Below are positions 40,125 to 49,205 of a stretch of DNA of 64,000 nt, in pieces. Position 1 is the first letter of the stretch, and every line of letters starts with the position of its first letter. The notes beneath the pieces were generated by a model, which was given only the letters and a program-made list of their open reading frames with translations, had not been told where the DNA came from and did not search any database. The stretch comes from Anaeromusa acidaminophila DSM 3853. GTDB taxonomy: Bacteria > Bacillota > Negativicutes > Anaeromusales > Anaeromusaceae. The stretch is from contig NZ_KB894590.1 in assembly GCF_000374545.1 (NCBI RefSeq), positions 62,001-126,000 on the forward strand, in the 5' to 3' direction. Made by a program: the position numbers and the translations under genes.

Positions 40125-40826
40125 ATGAGCAAAGTAGGTATTGTGGCGACCATAAAGAATATAGCCAGGATTCATACGGATTTTCCAACTAAGTTCGGCG
40201 TTCCCCGCCAAAGCGGATTGACTCCGTTAATGGCTACTATTGTTTTTGAACCGTTATATCGAGATCCTAGCGCCATTCGAGGGTTGGAGGGATTTTCTTA
40301 TATCTGGCTTATTTGGCAGTTCTCTGAGGCGGTTGGCAGTAAAATATCGCCCACTGTGAGACCGCCGCGTTTAGGAGGCAACACCCGTATGGGAGTATTT
40401 GCAACGCGCTCGCCTTTTAGGCCTAATCATCTTGGCCTTTCTTCTGTTAAACTGGAAAAGATTGAGATGCATTCCCAGTGGGGACCTGTTTTGCATGTGT
40501 CTGGAGCGGATATGATCGATAATACGCCGATCTTTGATATTAAGCCATATCTTCCTTATGCGGATAGTCATCCAGAGGCGGCCTCTGGTTTTGCCGCTCC
40601 GCATGAAGCATATAAATTAAAAGTGGTTTTCCCGGAATGCTGGCTTTCTCTTATTCCGGAGTCGTTACGCCAGGGCTTGTGCAGTGTTTTGGAGCAAGAT
40701 CCGCGACCAGCGTATGTTTCGGATTCTGAACGCATTTTTGGGATTCCTTTTGCTGGATTTGATGTTCGATTCATTGTAACCGAGGGCGTTCTTACAGTGG
40801 TGGAAATTGTGCGTCTTAAAGCATAA
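40125..40826 (+). CDS. trmO: tRNA (N6-threonylcarbamoyladenosine37-N6)-methyltransferase TrmO-like
   Basis: A 233-aa protein of the TrmO/YaeB/VirR group, which uses SAM to methylate t6A37 in tRNA. The family motif is GVFATRSPFRPNHLGLS near residue 88, preceded by VRPPRLGG and followed by HVSGADMIDNTPIFDIKPYLPYADS. ATG 40125 gives the expected start MSKVGIVATI; an earlier in-frame ATG at 40080 lacks a ribosome site. Bacterial TrmO is about 235 aa, so this is full length. Confidence 0.92.
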   Translation: MSKVGIVATIKNIARIHTDFPTKFGVPRQSGLTPLMATIVFEPLYRDPSAIRGLEGFSYIWLIWQFSEAVGSKISPTVRPPRLGGNTRMGVFATRSPFRPNHLGLSSVKLEKIEMHSQWGPVLHVSGADMIDNTPIFDIKPYLPYADSHPEAASGFAAPHEAYKLKVVFPECWLSLIPESLRQGLCSVLEQDPRPAYVSDSERIFGIPFAGFDVRFIVTEGVLTVVEIVRLKA

Positions 40827-40829
40827 TGC

Positions 40830-40870
40830 AAAGTGGTCAGCGTTATTTGAGAAATAGCGCTGACCACTTT
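40830..40870. terminator. Bidirectional hairpin between trmO and hydrolase genes
   Basis: AAAGTGGTCAGCG pairs with CGCTGACCACTTT, continuing through TTATTT/AAATA. The T run is short, so strength is uncertain. Confidence 0.6.
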
Positions 40871-40887
40871 GAGGAATGAGCTAAGCG

Positions 40888-41901
40888 TTAGCTTAATTCA
40901 TCGATGCTTTTTAAAAAATGTTGTATCACTTGGCTATATTGACGATGGTTGTCAAAAATAGCAGCTCCGTGCTTGGAGTTAGCGAATAGGTACAATTGGC
41001 TGGGCCCTTTGGTGGCTTGCTGTAGTTCTAGGGACATGGAGGCGGGAATAAGCGTATCCGCTTCACCATGGAGATATAGGATGGGTGTTGTAACGTGGCG
41101 TACGGATTGCAGCGGCGAAGCCTCGTCAAAGGTAGAACGGGAATGAAAGTACGATATAAGATTTGCATACGGCAAGAGAATGCTGGCTACATCTAGCTTA
41201 GCAAGCCAAGGAGCAAGGGAATCCGTATAGGGGGATAGATACTGGCGTACATAGAGAGAGAGAAGCGTTTCAAAATCGGAATACGAGCTGTCGGCAACAT
41301 AGAACGCTACTCGTTTATTTTCTTCGTTAAGCTCTGCGTGCAGTAATGCTGTGGCGGCGCCCATAGACAGCCCGTGAACGCCGATCACGCCGTTCGGTAT
41401 GCGCTGCGCAAGCCAACTGACCCATTGATCTAAGTCGTATTTTTCCAAACTGCCCCAGGTAACGGAATCTCCGCCACTCTCGCCATGGGCGCGCGAATCG
41501 ACCAGTAGCACATTAAAGCCAGCGCGAAGATAAATTTCCAGATAGTATAAGCCGATTGTGCGATTTTCCGTAAAGCCATGCAGAAAAATGACTGTTTTAT
41601 CAGTTGATTTTGCATTCGGAATGAAGGTGCCGGACAAGGAATAGCCAAAAGGAGAAGAAATATGGATGTTCTCCCACTGGTAGCTGGCCGTGCCTTTATT
41701 CATCAGTTGTTGAAGAGAGTTGTGGCGGTTTTGCGTTTTCATTTGCGCAAAGAGGATGCTTGTTTCTTCATAGATTACGCTGCCTAGAAAGAGACCTGCT
41801 AGATTTAGGCAAAAAATAAGCAAGAGCGTCAAGGTGAGAAAACAAGTTTTCCAATATTCTTTTTGTCGTTGCTTTAATTCCCAGTCTATATTTGAATTCA
41901 T
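40888..41901 (-). CDS. Membrane-anchored alpha/beta hydrolase
   Basis: A 337-aa protein with one N-terminal membrane helix (about residues 19-42) and an alpha/beta hydrolase fold facing outward. It shows FLHGFTENR (oxyanion loop), the nucleophile elbow GLSMGAA near residue 190, an acid in GEADTLIP and a histidine in NSKHGAAIF. The nearest group is the S33-like YfhR/Bem46 hydrolases. The substrate is unknown. ATG 41901 has GTGAGG upstream; a start at 41928 adds nine residues without a site. Confidence 0.88.
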   Translation of the reverse strand: MNSNIDWELKQRQKEYWKTCFLTLTLLLIFCLNLAGLFLGSVIYEETSILFAQMKTQNRHNSLQQLMNKGTASYQWENIHISSPFGYSLSGTFIPNAKSTDKTVIFLHGFTENRTIGLYYLEIYLRAGFNVLLVDSRAHGESGGDSVTWGSLEKYDLDQWVSWLAQRIPNGVIGVHGLSMGAATALLHAELNEENKRVAFYVADSSYSDFETLLSLYVRQYLSPYTDSLAPWLAKLDVASILLPYANLISYFHSRSTFDEASPLQSVRHVTTPILYLHGEADTLIPASMSLELQQATKGPSQLYLFANSKHGAAIFDNHRQYSQVIQHFLKSIDELS

Positions 41902-42041
41902 ATGCTGCCTCACAGTAGTTAGTGCCAATCAATAGAAATTACAATTTACTATTTATAATACAACTTTTAGTATGCTCCATGTCAAGGATAGGAAAAAGAA
42001 CTCGGGAAATTATTTTTGCTTGTAAAAAGGAGTCTAAGAAA

Positions 42042-42521
42042 ATGGCTGCTGTTTTTTATTATCAAACCGAGTTGGGCCTTTTGGGCATTGAAGAAAATGG
42101 AAAGGCACTGACTAAGGCGTATTTAGGAAAGACCGAATTGCCGCACGAAGCGGACTTGCGAGAAACCGCGTTGCTGCAGGAAGCGGGACGGCAAGTGAAA
42201 GAGTATTTGGCAGGAGTACGCACAGAATTTACCCTGCCGTTAGCTCCGGCGGGAACGGATTTTCAACGGCGCGTGTGGGCGGCCTTGCAGAAAATACCTT
42301 ATGGCGAGACGCGAACCTATGGCGACATGGCTGTATGTGTAGGATGTCCTAAAGGGGCTCGCGCCGTAGGGCGGGCTAATCACAACAATCCGTTGCTGCT
42401 CTTTATTCCTTGTCACCGAATTGTAGGGGCGGCTGGGGGACTTGTGGGCTATGCCGGGGGGCTGGAGGCCAAGGAATATCTTCTGAAGCTGGAAAGCCAT
42501 GTTGCAGGGGGAATATTGTGA
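42042..42521 (+). CDS. ogt: Methylated-DNA-protein-cysteine methyltransferase
   Basis: Suicide DNA repair protein removing alkyl groups from O6-guanine; 159 aa. The acceptor motif is IPCHRIVG, preceded by PYGETRTYGDMA and the arginine-finger region RAVGRANHNNP. ATG 42042 is chosen with AAAAAGGAG about 11 bases upstream; a long in-frame extension to 41922 is AT-rich and unlikely. The next gene starts inside its stop codon, so the two are coupled. Confidence 0.93.
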   Translation: MAAVFYYQTELGLLGIEENGKALTKAYLGKTELPHEADLRETALLQEAGRQVKEYLAGVRTEFTLPLAPAGTDFQRRVWAALQKIPYGETRTYGDMAVCVGCPKGARAVGRANHNNPLLLFIPCHRIVGAAGGLVGYAGGLEAKEYLLKLESHVAGGIL

Positions 42522-43201
42522 ATCATAGTATTCGAGAAATGCTGGCGGAAATGGCAGAACCGAAGTACCAGCAGTTTGCCGCGTCGTTGTTGCCGAACGT
42601 AGATAACTTGTTGGGGATACGACTACCGTTGCTGCGGAAGCTGGCTCAAAAGATGGCAAAAGAGGATTGGAGAAGGTATATAAAAAGCGAAGATGTTTGT
42701 TATTTTGAAGAAACCATGCTGCAAGGCATGATTTTGGGGTATGCGAAGGCCGATATCGAAGAGCTTCTTTCGTATGTCGTTGATTTTGTGCCGCGTATTG
42801 ATAATTGGTCAATTTGTGATAGCTTTTGCAACGGATTGAAATTTACCAAGAACCATAAAGAGCGGGTTTGGGACTTTTTACAGCCGTACCTAGTATCGGA
42901 ACAAGAATATGAAATTCGCTTTGGCGTCGTTATGTTGCTCAGCTTTTATATCGAGGAAGAATATATCGATTCGTTATTGCTTCGCTTGCATGCGCTGCGC
43001 CATGAGGGATATTACGCTAAAATGGCGGTGGCTTGGGCGCTTTCGCTATGCTATGTGAAATTTCCGGAGCTGACTTTGGCATCGTTGCAAAGCAGTCCGC
43101 TGGATACGTTTACGTATAATAAGGCCTTGCAAAAAATTACGGAGTCGTATCGCGTGGATGCAGCGAGTAAAATCAAAATCCGCAGCATGAGACGGAAGTA
43201 A
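42518..43201 (+). CDS. DNA alkylation repair protein (AlkD-like HEAT-repeat glycosylase)
   Basis: A 227-aa all-helical protein of the COG4912/AlkD type. It shows LPLLRKLAQKM, DVCYFEETMLQGMILGYAK, RIDNWSICDSFCNGLK (a conserved Trp-Asp-Asn surface used for DNA) and AVAWALSLCYVKFPE. GTG 42518 overlaps the preceding stop (GTGA) with GGGGGA upstream. AlkD removes N3/N7-alkyl bases, complementing the upstream methyltransferase. Some short members act on other substrates, so the exact lesion is open. Confidence 0.88.
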   Translation: MNHSIREMLAEMAEPKYQQFAASLLPNVDNLLGIRLPLLRKLAQKMAKEDWRRYIKSEDVCYFEETMLQGMILGYAKADIEELLSYVVDFVPRIDNWSICDSFCNGLKFTKNHKERVWDFLQPYLVSEQEYEIRFGVVMLLSFYIEEEYIDSLLLRLHALRHEGYYAKMAVAWALSLCYVKFPELTLASLQSSPLDTFTYNKALQKITESYRVDAASKIKIRSMRRK

Positions 43202-43231
43202 CTTTCGAGCGATAGTAAAGGGTGAGGGATA

Positions 43232-44167
43232 ATGATTATCAGCGCCAGCAGGCGGACGGATATTCCGGCGCTTTATTCGGAGTGGTTTTTTAGGCGTCTT
43301 CAAGAAGGGCTTGTATATGTTCCGAATCCGCGCAATTCGAAGCGCCTGACGAAAGTAGAGCTTGATCCAGTTGGCGTGGACTGCTTGGTGTTCTGGACGA
43401 AGAATCCGCGGGCTATGCTGTCCAAGCTGCCTGCTCTGGATGCCATGGGGTATCGTTACTATTTTCAGTTTACCCTTACTCCGTATGATCAGAATTTGGA
43501 AAAGAGGCTGCCGCCTAAAACGGAGCTGATAGAAACCTTTAAGCGCTTGAGCGACAAAGTGGGACCGCATCGCGTGATTTGGCGTTACGATCCCATTATT
43601 TTCAGCGAAAAATTTGATGAAGCATACCATTTGCAGCAATTTGAAGCCATCTGTAAAGCTCTTGCAGGCTATACAAAACAGTGTACAATCAGCTTTTTGG
43701 ATATGTACGCGAAAATACGAGGACGCATGAAAATAATGGGATTCCGAGAAGCCGAGGAAACAATGCGAAAGCGGTTTTCGCAAGGAGTTGTTGCCATTGC
43801 CAAGGAGCATAAGCTTGTTGTGGCAAGCTGTTCTGAGCAAGGCGATCTGGCTGCCTGCGGCATTAAGCCGGCTTCTTGTATTGATGCCGCTTTGATCGCG
43901 CAGCTTGCAGGTTATCCTCTGGCAGCGAAAAAGGACGCGAATCAACGAAACGCTTGCGGGTGTTGTGAGAGCATTGATATAGGCGTTTATGACAGTTGTT
44001 CCTTAGGGTGTGTATATTGCTATGCTACGACTAGCGAGGAAAAGGCTTTGCAATTCACTAAGCAGCATGATCCGCATAGTCCCATGCTGTCTGGATACCT
44101 GCGAGATGAAGTTGTGACGGTGAAAAAAACGCTGTCATCTAAAACTGCACAGCTTACTTTGTTTTGA
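43232..44167 (+). CDS. DUF1848 family protein with cysteine-rich C-terminus
   Basis: A 311-aa protein starting MIISASRRTDIPALYSEWF, the DUF1848 hallmark. It has a TIM-barrel-like body (FWTKNPRAML, RYYFQFTLTPYD, VIWRYDPIIFS) and a C-terminal cluster CGCCESIDIGVYDSC followed by GCVYCYA. The spacing suggests an iron-sulfur cluster, possibly radical-SAM-like, but the activity is unknown. It begins 30 bp after the AlkD-like gene with AGGGTGAGG upstream, so it probably belongs to the alkylation-repair transcript. Confidence 0.9.
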   Translation: MIISASRRTDIPALYSEWFFRRLQEGLVYVPNPRNSKRLTKVELDPVGVDCLVFWTKNPRAMLSKLPALDAMGYRYYFQFTLTPYDQNLEKRLPPKTELIETFKRLSDKVGPHRVIWRYDPIIFSEKFDEAYHLQQFEAICKALAGYTKQCTISFLDMYAKIRGRMKIMGFREAEETMRKRFSQGVVAIAKEHKLVVASCSEQGDLAACGIKPASCIDAALIAQLAGYPLAAKKDANQRNACGCCESIDIGVYDSCSLGCVYCYATTSEEKALQFTKQHDPHSPMLSGYLRDEVVTVKKTLSSKTAQLTLF

Positions 44168-44339
44168 TGATTTCTAAAGAGCGGAGAGGTTTTTGTCGTA
44201 GGAGCTGGAATAGTGACTCAAGAAGGTGAAACGCGAATTTTTGCTTACAGCAAATAGTGGAGATAACCGTACTGGCTTGGAATCGCGTAACATCTGTGTG
44301 TGACGTTGATTAGCGGGCCGGGGAAAGGCGGTGAGAAAA

Positions 44340-45071
44340 ATGGATTATACAGGAAAAATTGTCTTGGTGACGGGCGGCGCGAACGGCATCGGCGAAACGA
44401 TCAGCCGGGCGTACGTGCAAGCAGGAGCGACGGTAGTGATTGCGGATATTGACGAGGCTAAAGGGCAACTGCTGGCGCAGGAGGAGCGGATTATTTTTTA
44501 TGCGTTGGATTTGACCCAGGCAACGGCTATACAAGGGCTTTTTCGTTTTCTTGCTGAAACCTATCGGAAAATTGATATTCTCATCAATAATGCAGGGAAG
44601 AGTTGCTTTAAGCCGATAGAAACACTAAGCGTGGAGGAATGGGATGAAGTACTCCATTTGAACTTGCGGGCCTCTTTTATTACAGCGCAAGAATTTGCTA
44701 AGCTGCACCGGCAGGGAACATACGGGAGAATTATTAACATTGCCTCTACTCGTTATTTAATGTCAGAACCTCATTCCGAAGCCTATGCCGCTTCCAAGGG
44801 AGGTCTTGTGGCGCTGACGCATGCTTTGGCCTTGTCTTTAAGCTCCAAGGAGCTTACGGTCAATGCCATCAGTCCGGGCTGGATTGAAACTCGCAGTTAC
44901 GAGAAATTGACGGCGGCTGACCACGGGCAGCATCCGGCGGGACGCGTAGGAAGGCCCGAGGATATCGCACAGGCGTGTTTATTTTTAAGTGATGCTGAAA
45001 ATTCGTTTATAACCGGACAGAATCTTGTTATTGACGGCGGCATGACCAAAAAGATGATTTACATGGAATAA
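44340..45071 (+). CDS. Short-chain dehydrogenase/reductase
   Basis: A 243-aa classical SDR using NAD(P)H. The cofactor motif is TGGANGIG near residue 12, with NNAG near 85. The catalytic set is Ser in INIAST and the Tyr-x-x-x-Lys of AYAASK. An acidic residue after strand 2 (IADID) favours NAD. It ends LVIDGGMTKK, as in 3-oxoacyl-ACP reductase-like members. The substrate is unknown. ATG 44340 is preferred to GTG 44331. It stands alone before a terminator. Confidence 0.9.
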   Translation: MDYTGKIVLVTGGANGIGETISRAYVQAGATVVIADIDEAKGQLLAQEERIIFYALDLTQATAIQGLFRFLAETYRKIDILINNAGKSCFKPIETLSVEEWDEVLHLNLRASFITAQEFAKLHRQGTYGRIINIASTRYLMSEPHSEAYAASKGGLVALTHALALSLSSKELTVNAISPGWIETRSYEKLTAADHGQHPAGRVGRPEDIAQACLFLSDAENSFITGQNLVIDGGMTKKMIYME

Positions 45072-45074
45072 AGA

Positions 45075-45130
45075 AAATCCCTGGGCGATGCGGCGCAACT
45101 TAGCATCTCCCAGGGATTTCAGCGTTTTTA
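45075..45130. terminator. Terminator between convergent SDR and small membrane protein genes
   Basis: AAATCCCTGGGCGATGC pairs with GCATCTCCCAGGGATTT (45077-45093 with 45102-45119), followed by AGCGTTTTT. Confidence 0.85.
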
Positions 45131-45340
45131 ATAGCGATGCGAGACAAAGGTTCGGTATAAGATATAGAGATAGGAGCCAAGAAATACACACCAAAGGAAA
45201 AGCGTATGGCGCAGAAAATATTCGGACCAATACGTTCCCACTAAGATGCCTAGTGAGATCAGGGTGAGTTTTAAAAATCCAAAATCCACGAGGGAATAAT
45301 TTCTAGCAGAACGCAGGGCGCGGTTGAGCCAACGTTTCAT
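45128..45340 (-). CDS. Small two-helix membrane protein, 70 aa
   Basis: Starts MKRWLNRALRSARNYS, a basic N-terminus, then two membrane helices (LTLISLGILVGTYW and LFLWCVFLGSYLYIL) and a basic end. AGGAGG lies 8 bases before ATG 45340; ATG 45346 is too close. It was not recognised. The charge pattern predicts both ends in the cytoplasm. Confidence 0.75.
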   Translation of the reverse strand: MKRWLNRALRSARNYSLVDFGFLKLTLISLGILVGTYWSEYFLRHTLFLWCVFLGSYLYILYRTFVSHRY

Positions 45341-45534
45341 GGTCATCCCCTCCTATAACTATGAAATTTTTAAATGCTAGTGCAAAATATATCTTCTTAC
45401 TTATAGTATACTCTTTTAGACGCGGAGATGGAATAATATAGTAAGAACCTAGAGGGGTTTGTAAAAAGATATAGAAGAGAATATAGGATACGTTTGAGTA
45501 GTTTAGATTAGTTTGCAGATGCAGGAGAATACGA

Positions 45535-47877
45535 ATGAAGCAAAGCGAGAGGATTTATGGAACCCCTCCGGGTATTGGATGTTCCGTTTCCCGGGCGGAC
45601 GCAAAGACGAAGGTGACCGGTCAAGAGGCGTATGCTGCGGACCATTATCCAAAAGGTTGCTTATGGGCCGGAGTAAAGCGTTCTTGCCAAGCCCATGCCC
45701 GTATTGTTTCAGTGGACGTGGAAGCGGCCCTGCAATTGCCTGGCGTGGTGGCGGTATTGACCAGCCGGGATATAGAAGGAAGCAATCGGTTGGGGATTTT
45801 TGAAAAAGATCAGCCGATTTTAGCAGAAGAGGTTGTGCGCTATTACGGAGAGGCGATCGTTTTAGTAGTAGCTGAAACCAAGGATGGATTAGAGCGGGCG
45901 TTGGATGCGATTCGGATTGAATATGAAAAATTGGAAGCGCTTCTAGATTCCAGGCTGGCGTTGTTGCCGGAAAGCCCGGCGATTCACCCTGGACGCGCAG
46001 ACGGCAATGTGCTGCTGCGCGATGAAATTTGCTGCGGTCGTGGTGCAACAGCGCTAGCTGAATGTACATTTACGGTAGAGGTGTCTGTTGAAGTTAACTG
46101 GCAGGATCATGCATTTTTAGAAACTGAAGCGGGAATGGCCAAAGTAGAGGAAGATGGCTCCATTACCCTGGTGGTGGCTACGCAAACTCCTTTTCGAGAT
46201 CGGTTGGAGCTGGGGGAAGCCCTCAAAGTGCCGCCGACAAAGCTGCATATCATGGCGCCGTATCTTGGCGGAGCGTTTGGAGGTAAAGACGGGATTACAG
46301 TACAGGGATTTCTCGTGTTAGCGGCCTTGCATGCCGATGGCCGGCCGGTACGCATGCAATATACGCGAGAAGAGCGCTTTGTGGCCGGTACTAAGAGGCA
46401 TCCGGCGCAGATGACTTATCGCCTGGGGTGTGATTGTGAAGGACAATTGCAAGCTTTAGACTGTGAACTTTTATTTGATACAGGCGCTTACGCCGCTATG
46501 GGCGCGGAAGTATTCGCGTTGGCCATGGAACATGCAGGAGGGCCTTATCGCATTCCTAATGCATGTATTTCCGGTGCTGTTGTTTATACTAATAATCCTC
46601 TTGCCAGCGCTTTTCGCGGCTTTGGCGTACCCCAAGCGGCAGCCGGCGTTGAACAGGCGATGGATGAGCTAGCAAAATGCGCAGGCTATGATCCGCTGGA
46701 GTTTCGGTTGCGAAACGCAGTACAGCGGGGCGGTATAACTCCTGCAGGCGTACGGCTTTCCCAAAGCGTCGGCTTAACAGAATGCTTAAAGAAGCTGGCG
46801 GCGCATCCGTTGTGGACGCAACGCCAAGTATGGCGTGAAGAGGCCCCTGCTTTCAAGCGAAGGGGCGTGGGCATAGCCGCCTGTTATCATGCGGTAGGAT
46901 TTGGACCGATTATTCCGGACTATGCTAATGCTAAACTGGAAATGAAAGCAGATGGCCGTCTGTGCGTCTATGCCGGGGTCGCAGACATGGGGCAGGGCAA
47001 CGTTTCAACGTATTTGCAAATCGCGGGGCATTTGCTGTCTCAAGATATGGAAGAGATGGAATTGGTGCTGCCGGATACGTCTCAAACGCTGCCGTCTTGC
47101 TCTTCGTCAGCCAGCAGGACGACTTTTACCTATGGCAAGGCGTTGGAAGGAGCGGCTGGAATCTTGAAGGAACGCCTCTTGGCGCGGGCCGTGATGCTGT
47201 TTACCTTTCAATTTTTGGAACAAGTGCATATAGATGACTTATTACTTTGTCCGGGAAGGATTGTTCATCAACCGTCGGGGCGGGAAGTGCCGCTGACTTT
47301 GCTGGCTGGCTTTATGGATCCCAGTGAGCGAATGGTTACCTATAGCTATACCTGCCCGGTCAATAAGCAAGTGCCGGAGAGCGGGAAAAAGCTGCGCAAG
47401 CATGGGTTTCCTCATCGTGTTTTCGCTTACGGAGCGCAATTGGTCCGCTTAGAAGCGGACACGTTGAGCGGTGAAGTGAAGGTTTGCGATTTTTTGAACT
47501 GCATTGATGCGGGCAATGTGCTTAATCCGCAGGTTTTTGAACAGCAGATTCAAGGCGGAGCGGCCCAAGGCATCGGCTACGCCTTGTTTGAGGATTTTGT
47601 CTTACAGGACGGGGAAGTGAGGACACGCGATTTTTCAACGTATATTCTCCCTACGGCCTTGGACCTTCCGGCAATGGAAACAGTAACCGCCAGCCTTTAT
47701 GAAGACGACGGCCCTTTTGGCATGAAGGGAGCGGGGGAAATTAGCATTGACGGCGTACTGCCGGCGGTTGCCAACGGCCTTGCTTCAATCACCGGAAATC
47801 GTCTTGCCCAAGGGACGCTTACAGGGGAAAAAGTGCTGGCCGCCTTGCGGCAAGCTGGTTTGGAGGCGGTACGATGA
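45535..47877 (+). CDS. Molybdenum hydroxylase large subunit (xanthine dehydrogenase family)
   Basis: Molybdopterin-binding catalytic subunit of 780 aa. The fold-defining motifs are GGAFGGKDG (about 245), ASAFRGFGVPQ (about 360), GVADMGQGN near 485 and GMKGAGEISIDG near 729, whose Glu is the catalytic base of the family. The enzyme hydroxylates a purine or other heteroaromatic; the substrate is not readable. It is the first gene of a packed run: the 2Fe-2S subunit overlaps it by four bases. AGGAG precedes ATG 45535. It needs molybdenum cofactor, made elsewhere. Confidence 0.93.
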   Translation: MKQSERIYGTPPGIGCSVSRADAKTKVTGQEAYAADHYPKGCLWAGVKRSCQAHARIVSVDVEAALQLPGVVAVLTSRDIEGSNRLGIFEKDQPILAEEVVRYYGEAIVLVVAETKDGLERALDAIRIEYEKLEALLDSRLALLPESPAIHPGRADGNVLLRDEICCGRGATALAECTFTVEVSVEVNWQDHAFLETEAGMAKVEEDGSITLVVATQTPFRDRLELGEALKVPPTKLHIMAPYLGGAFGGKDGITVQGFLVLAALHADGRPVRMQYTREERFVAGTKRHPAQMTYRLGCDCEGQLQALDCELLFDTGAYAAMGAEVFALAMEHAGGPYRIPNACISGAVVYTNNPLASAFRGFGVPQAAAGVEQAMDELAKCAGYDPLEFRLRNAVQRGGITPAGVRLSQSVGLTECLKKLAAHPLWTQRQVWREEAPAFKRRGVGIAACYHAVGFGPIIPDYANAKLEMKADGRLCVYAGVADMGQGNVSTYLQIAGHLLSQDMEEMELVLPDTSQTLPSCSSSASRTTFTYGKALEGAAGILKERLLARAVMLFTFQFLEQVHIDDLLLCPGRIVHQPSGREVPLTLLAGFMDPSERMVTYSYTCPVNKQVPESGKKLRKHGFPHRVFAYGAQLVRLEADTLSGEVKVCDFLNCIDAGNVLNPQVFEQQIQGGAAQGIGYALFEDFVLQDGEVRTRDFSTYILPTALDLPAMETVTASLYEDDGPFGMKGAGEISIDGVLPAVANGLASITGNRLAQGTLTGEKVLAALRQAGLEAVR

Positions 47878-48347
47878 ATGTGTCTTTTGTATTGAACGGT
47901 AAACAAGTAAGCATTGATACGCCGCCGGATCGCAGGGTAGTTGATTTACTGCGGGAAGATTTTGGCTTGATAGGAACGAAAGAATGCTGCGGCGAAGGAG
48001 AATGCGGCGCTTGTACGATTTTAGTGAATCGCTCCAGCCGCTTATCTTGCCTGATGGCGGCGGCGCAGCTAGAGGGTGCGGACATAGTAACCATCGAAGG
48101 CGTAGCGACGGAAGAAAATTTGTCTGTTGTCCAACAGGCTTTTATTGACTGCGGCGCTGTGCAGTGCGGCTTTTGCACACCCGGGATGGTGTTGGCAGTA
48201 CTCGATCTGTTGTATCGCAACCCGCTGCCATCGGAAGCGGAGGTGCGAGAGGGGATTAGCGGCAATTTATGCCGTTGCACTGGTTACCAAAAAATCGTGG
48301 AGGCGGCTTTAATGGCAGCGGCCAAACTGCAGGGGAGGACAAGCTAA
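47874..48347 (+). CDS. Molybdenum hydroxylase 2Fe-2S subunit
   Basis: A 157-aa electron-transfer subunit with two 2Fe-2S clusters. The plant-ferredoxin-like cluster is CCGEGECGAC plus a later Cys near residue 60, and the helical domain cluster is CGFCTPGM and CRCTGYQKI. It begins inside the stop of the large subunit (ATGA) and its TAA overlaps the next ATG by one base, so all three subunits are translationally coupled. Confidence 0.96.
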   Translation: MNVSFVLNGKQVSIDTPPDRRVVDLLREDFGLIGTKECCGEGECGACTILVNRSSRLSCLMAAAQLEGADIVTIEGVATEENLSVVQQAFIDCGAVQCGFCTPGMVLAVLDLLYRNPLPSEAEVREGISGNLCRCTGYQKIVEAALMAAAKLQGRTS

Positions 48348-49174
48348 TGGAGATCCTATTTCCTCGCACTGTTGCAGAAATGCAGGAGCTATTGGCGGTG
48401 CAGCCAACTGGTCGTGTCATTGCCGGCGGCACTGATTTTTGGGTGCGGCAGCGCAGGCTGCCTGCGCCTCCTGTCTTGTTTTCCGCGGAACGTTTGGAGG
48501 AATTGCAGCAGGTTGAAGTACGCAAACATGGTCTTTTCATTGGCGCTGGAGTTACCTATCAGCAGTTGCTGGATCTGCCGAAGCTGGAAGAATGCTTTCC
48601 GGCGTTGCGGCAGGCAATCGCGGTTGTGGGGTCGCCTCCCATACGTCACAGCGCTACCTTAGTCGGCAATGTCTGTACAGCTTCGCCTGCAGGCGATACA
48701 TTGCCGCCGCTATACGTGTTGGAAGCCTCTGTGGAGGTGGCAGGAGAAAAAGGGCGGCGAAGTTTGCCCATTGAGGAGTTTATTGAAGGCCCGGGGCGGA
48801 TTGGGCTGGCGGCCGGCGAGTTTGTGACAGGCGTGCAAATTCCTTGGGCTGAGGAGCAAGTAAGTTCTGCTTATTTTAAAGTGGGCCGCCGCAAGGCCTT
48901 GGCTATTTCAATTGCCAGTTTAGCGGCGCAATGGAAACTGCAAGCAGATAAAACCATAGCCTGCATGAAGCTGGCTTGGGGCAGCGTAGGCCCCACGGTG
49001 GTGCGCCTGCCTCAGGTAGAGGCATTTTTGCAGGGGAAGCCGTTGAACGACGAAGTGTTGCGTCGTGCAGGAGAACTGGTGAAAGACGGGGTAACGCCGA
49101 TTGACGATATTCGCGCTAGCGCGGCGTACCGACGGCAACTGGCAGGTAATTTGCTTCTGCGTCTCAGTAATTAA
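48347..49174 (+). CDS. Molybdenum hydroxylase FAD-binding subunit
   Basis: A 275-aa flavin subunit passing electrons to NAD or another acceptor. FAD motifs are VIAGGTDFWV near residue 25 and IRHSATLVGNVCTASPAGD near 99; a C-terminal CO-dehydrogenase-flavoprotein-type domain follows. ATG 48347 overlaps the previous stop (TAATG), with GGGGAGGA upstream. Only 31 bp separate it from the STAS gene and no terminator is seen, so transcription probably continues. Confidence 0.93.
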   Translation: MEILFPRTVAEMQELLAVQPTGRVIAGGTDFWVRQRRLPAPPVLFSAERLEELQQVEVRKHGLFIGAGVTYQQLLDLPKLEECFPALRQAIAVVGSPPIRHSATLVGNVCTASPAGDTLPPLYVLEASVEVAGEKGRRSLPIEEFIEGPGRIGLAAGEFVTGVQIPWAEEQVSSAYFKVGRRKALAISIASLAAQWKLQADKTIACMKLAWGSVGPTVVRLPQVEAFLQGKPLNDEVLRRAGELVKDGVTPIDDIRASAAYRRQLAGNLLLRLSN

Positions 49175-49205
49175 AAGTTTGTGCAGTAAAGAAAGGGGTT
49201 ATCCT

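Noticed and set aside
42240-42812. A 190-residue minus-strand open frame
   Set aside because: It covers the active-site part of the methyltransferase gene in antisense and shows no family pattern.
43046-43945. A 299-residue open frame on the minus strand, long for a shadow
   Set aside because: It is fully antisense to the DUF1848 and AlkD-like genes, is rich in Arg, His and Leu without domain features, and lacks a ribosome site; the plus-strand genes have clear motifs.
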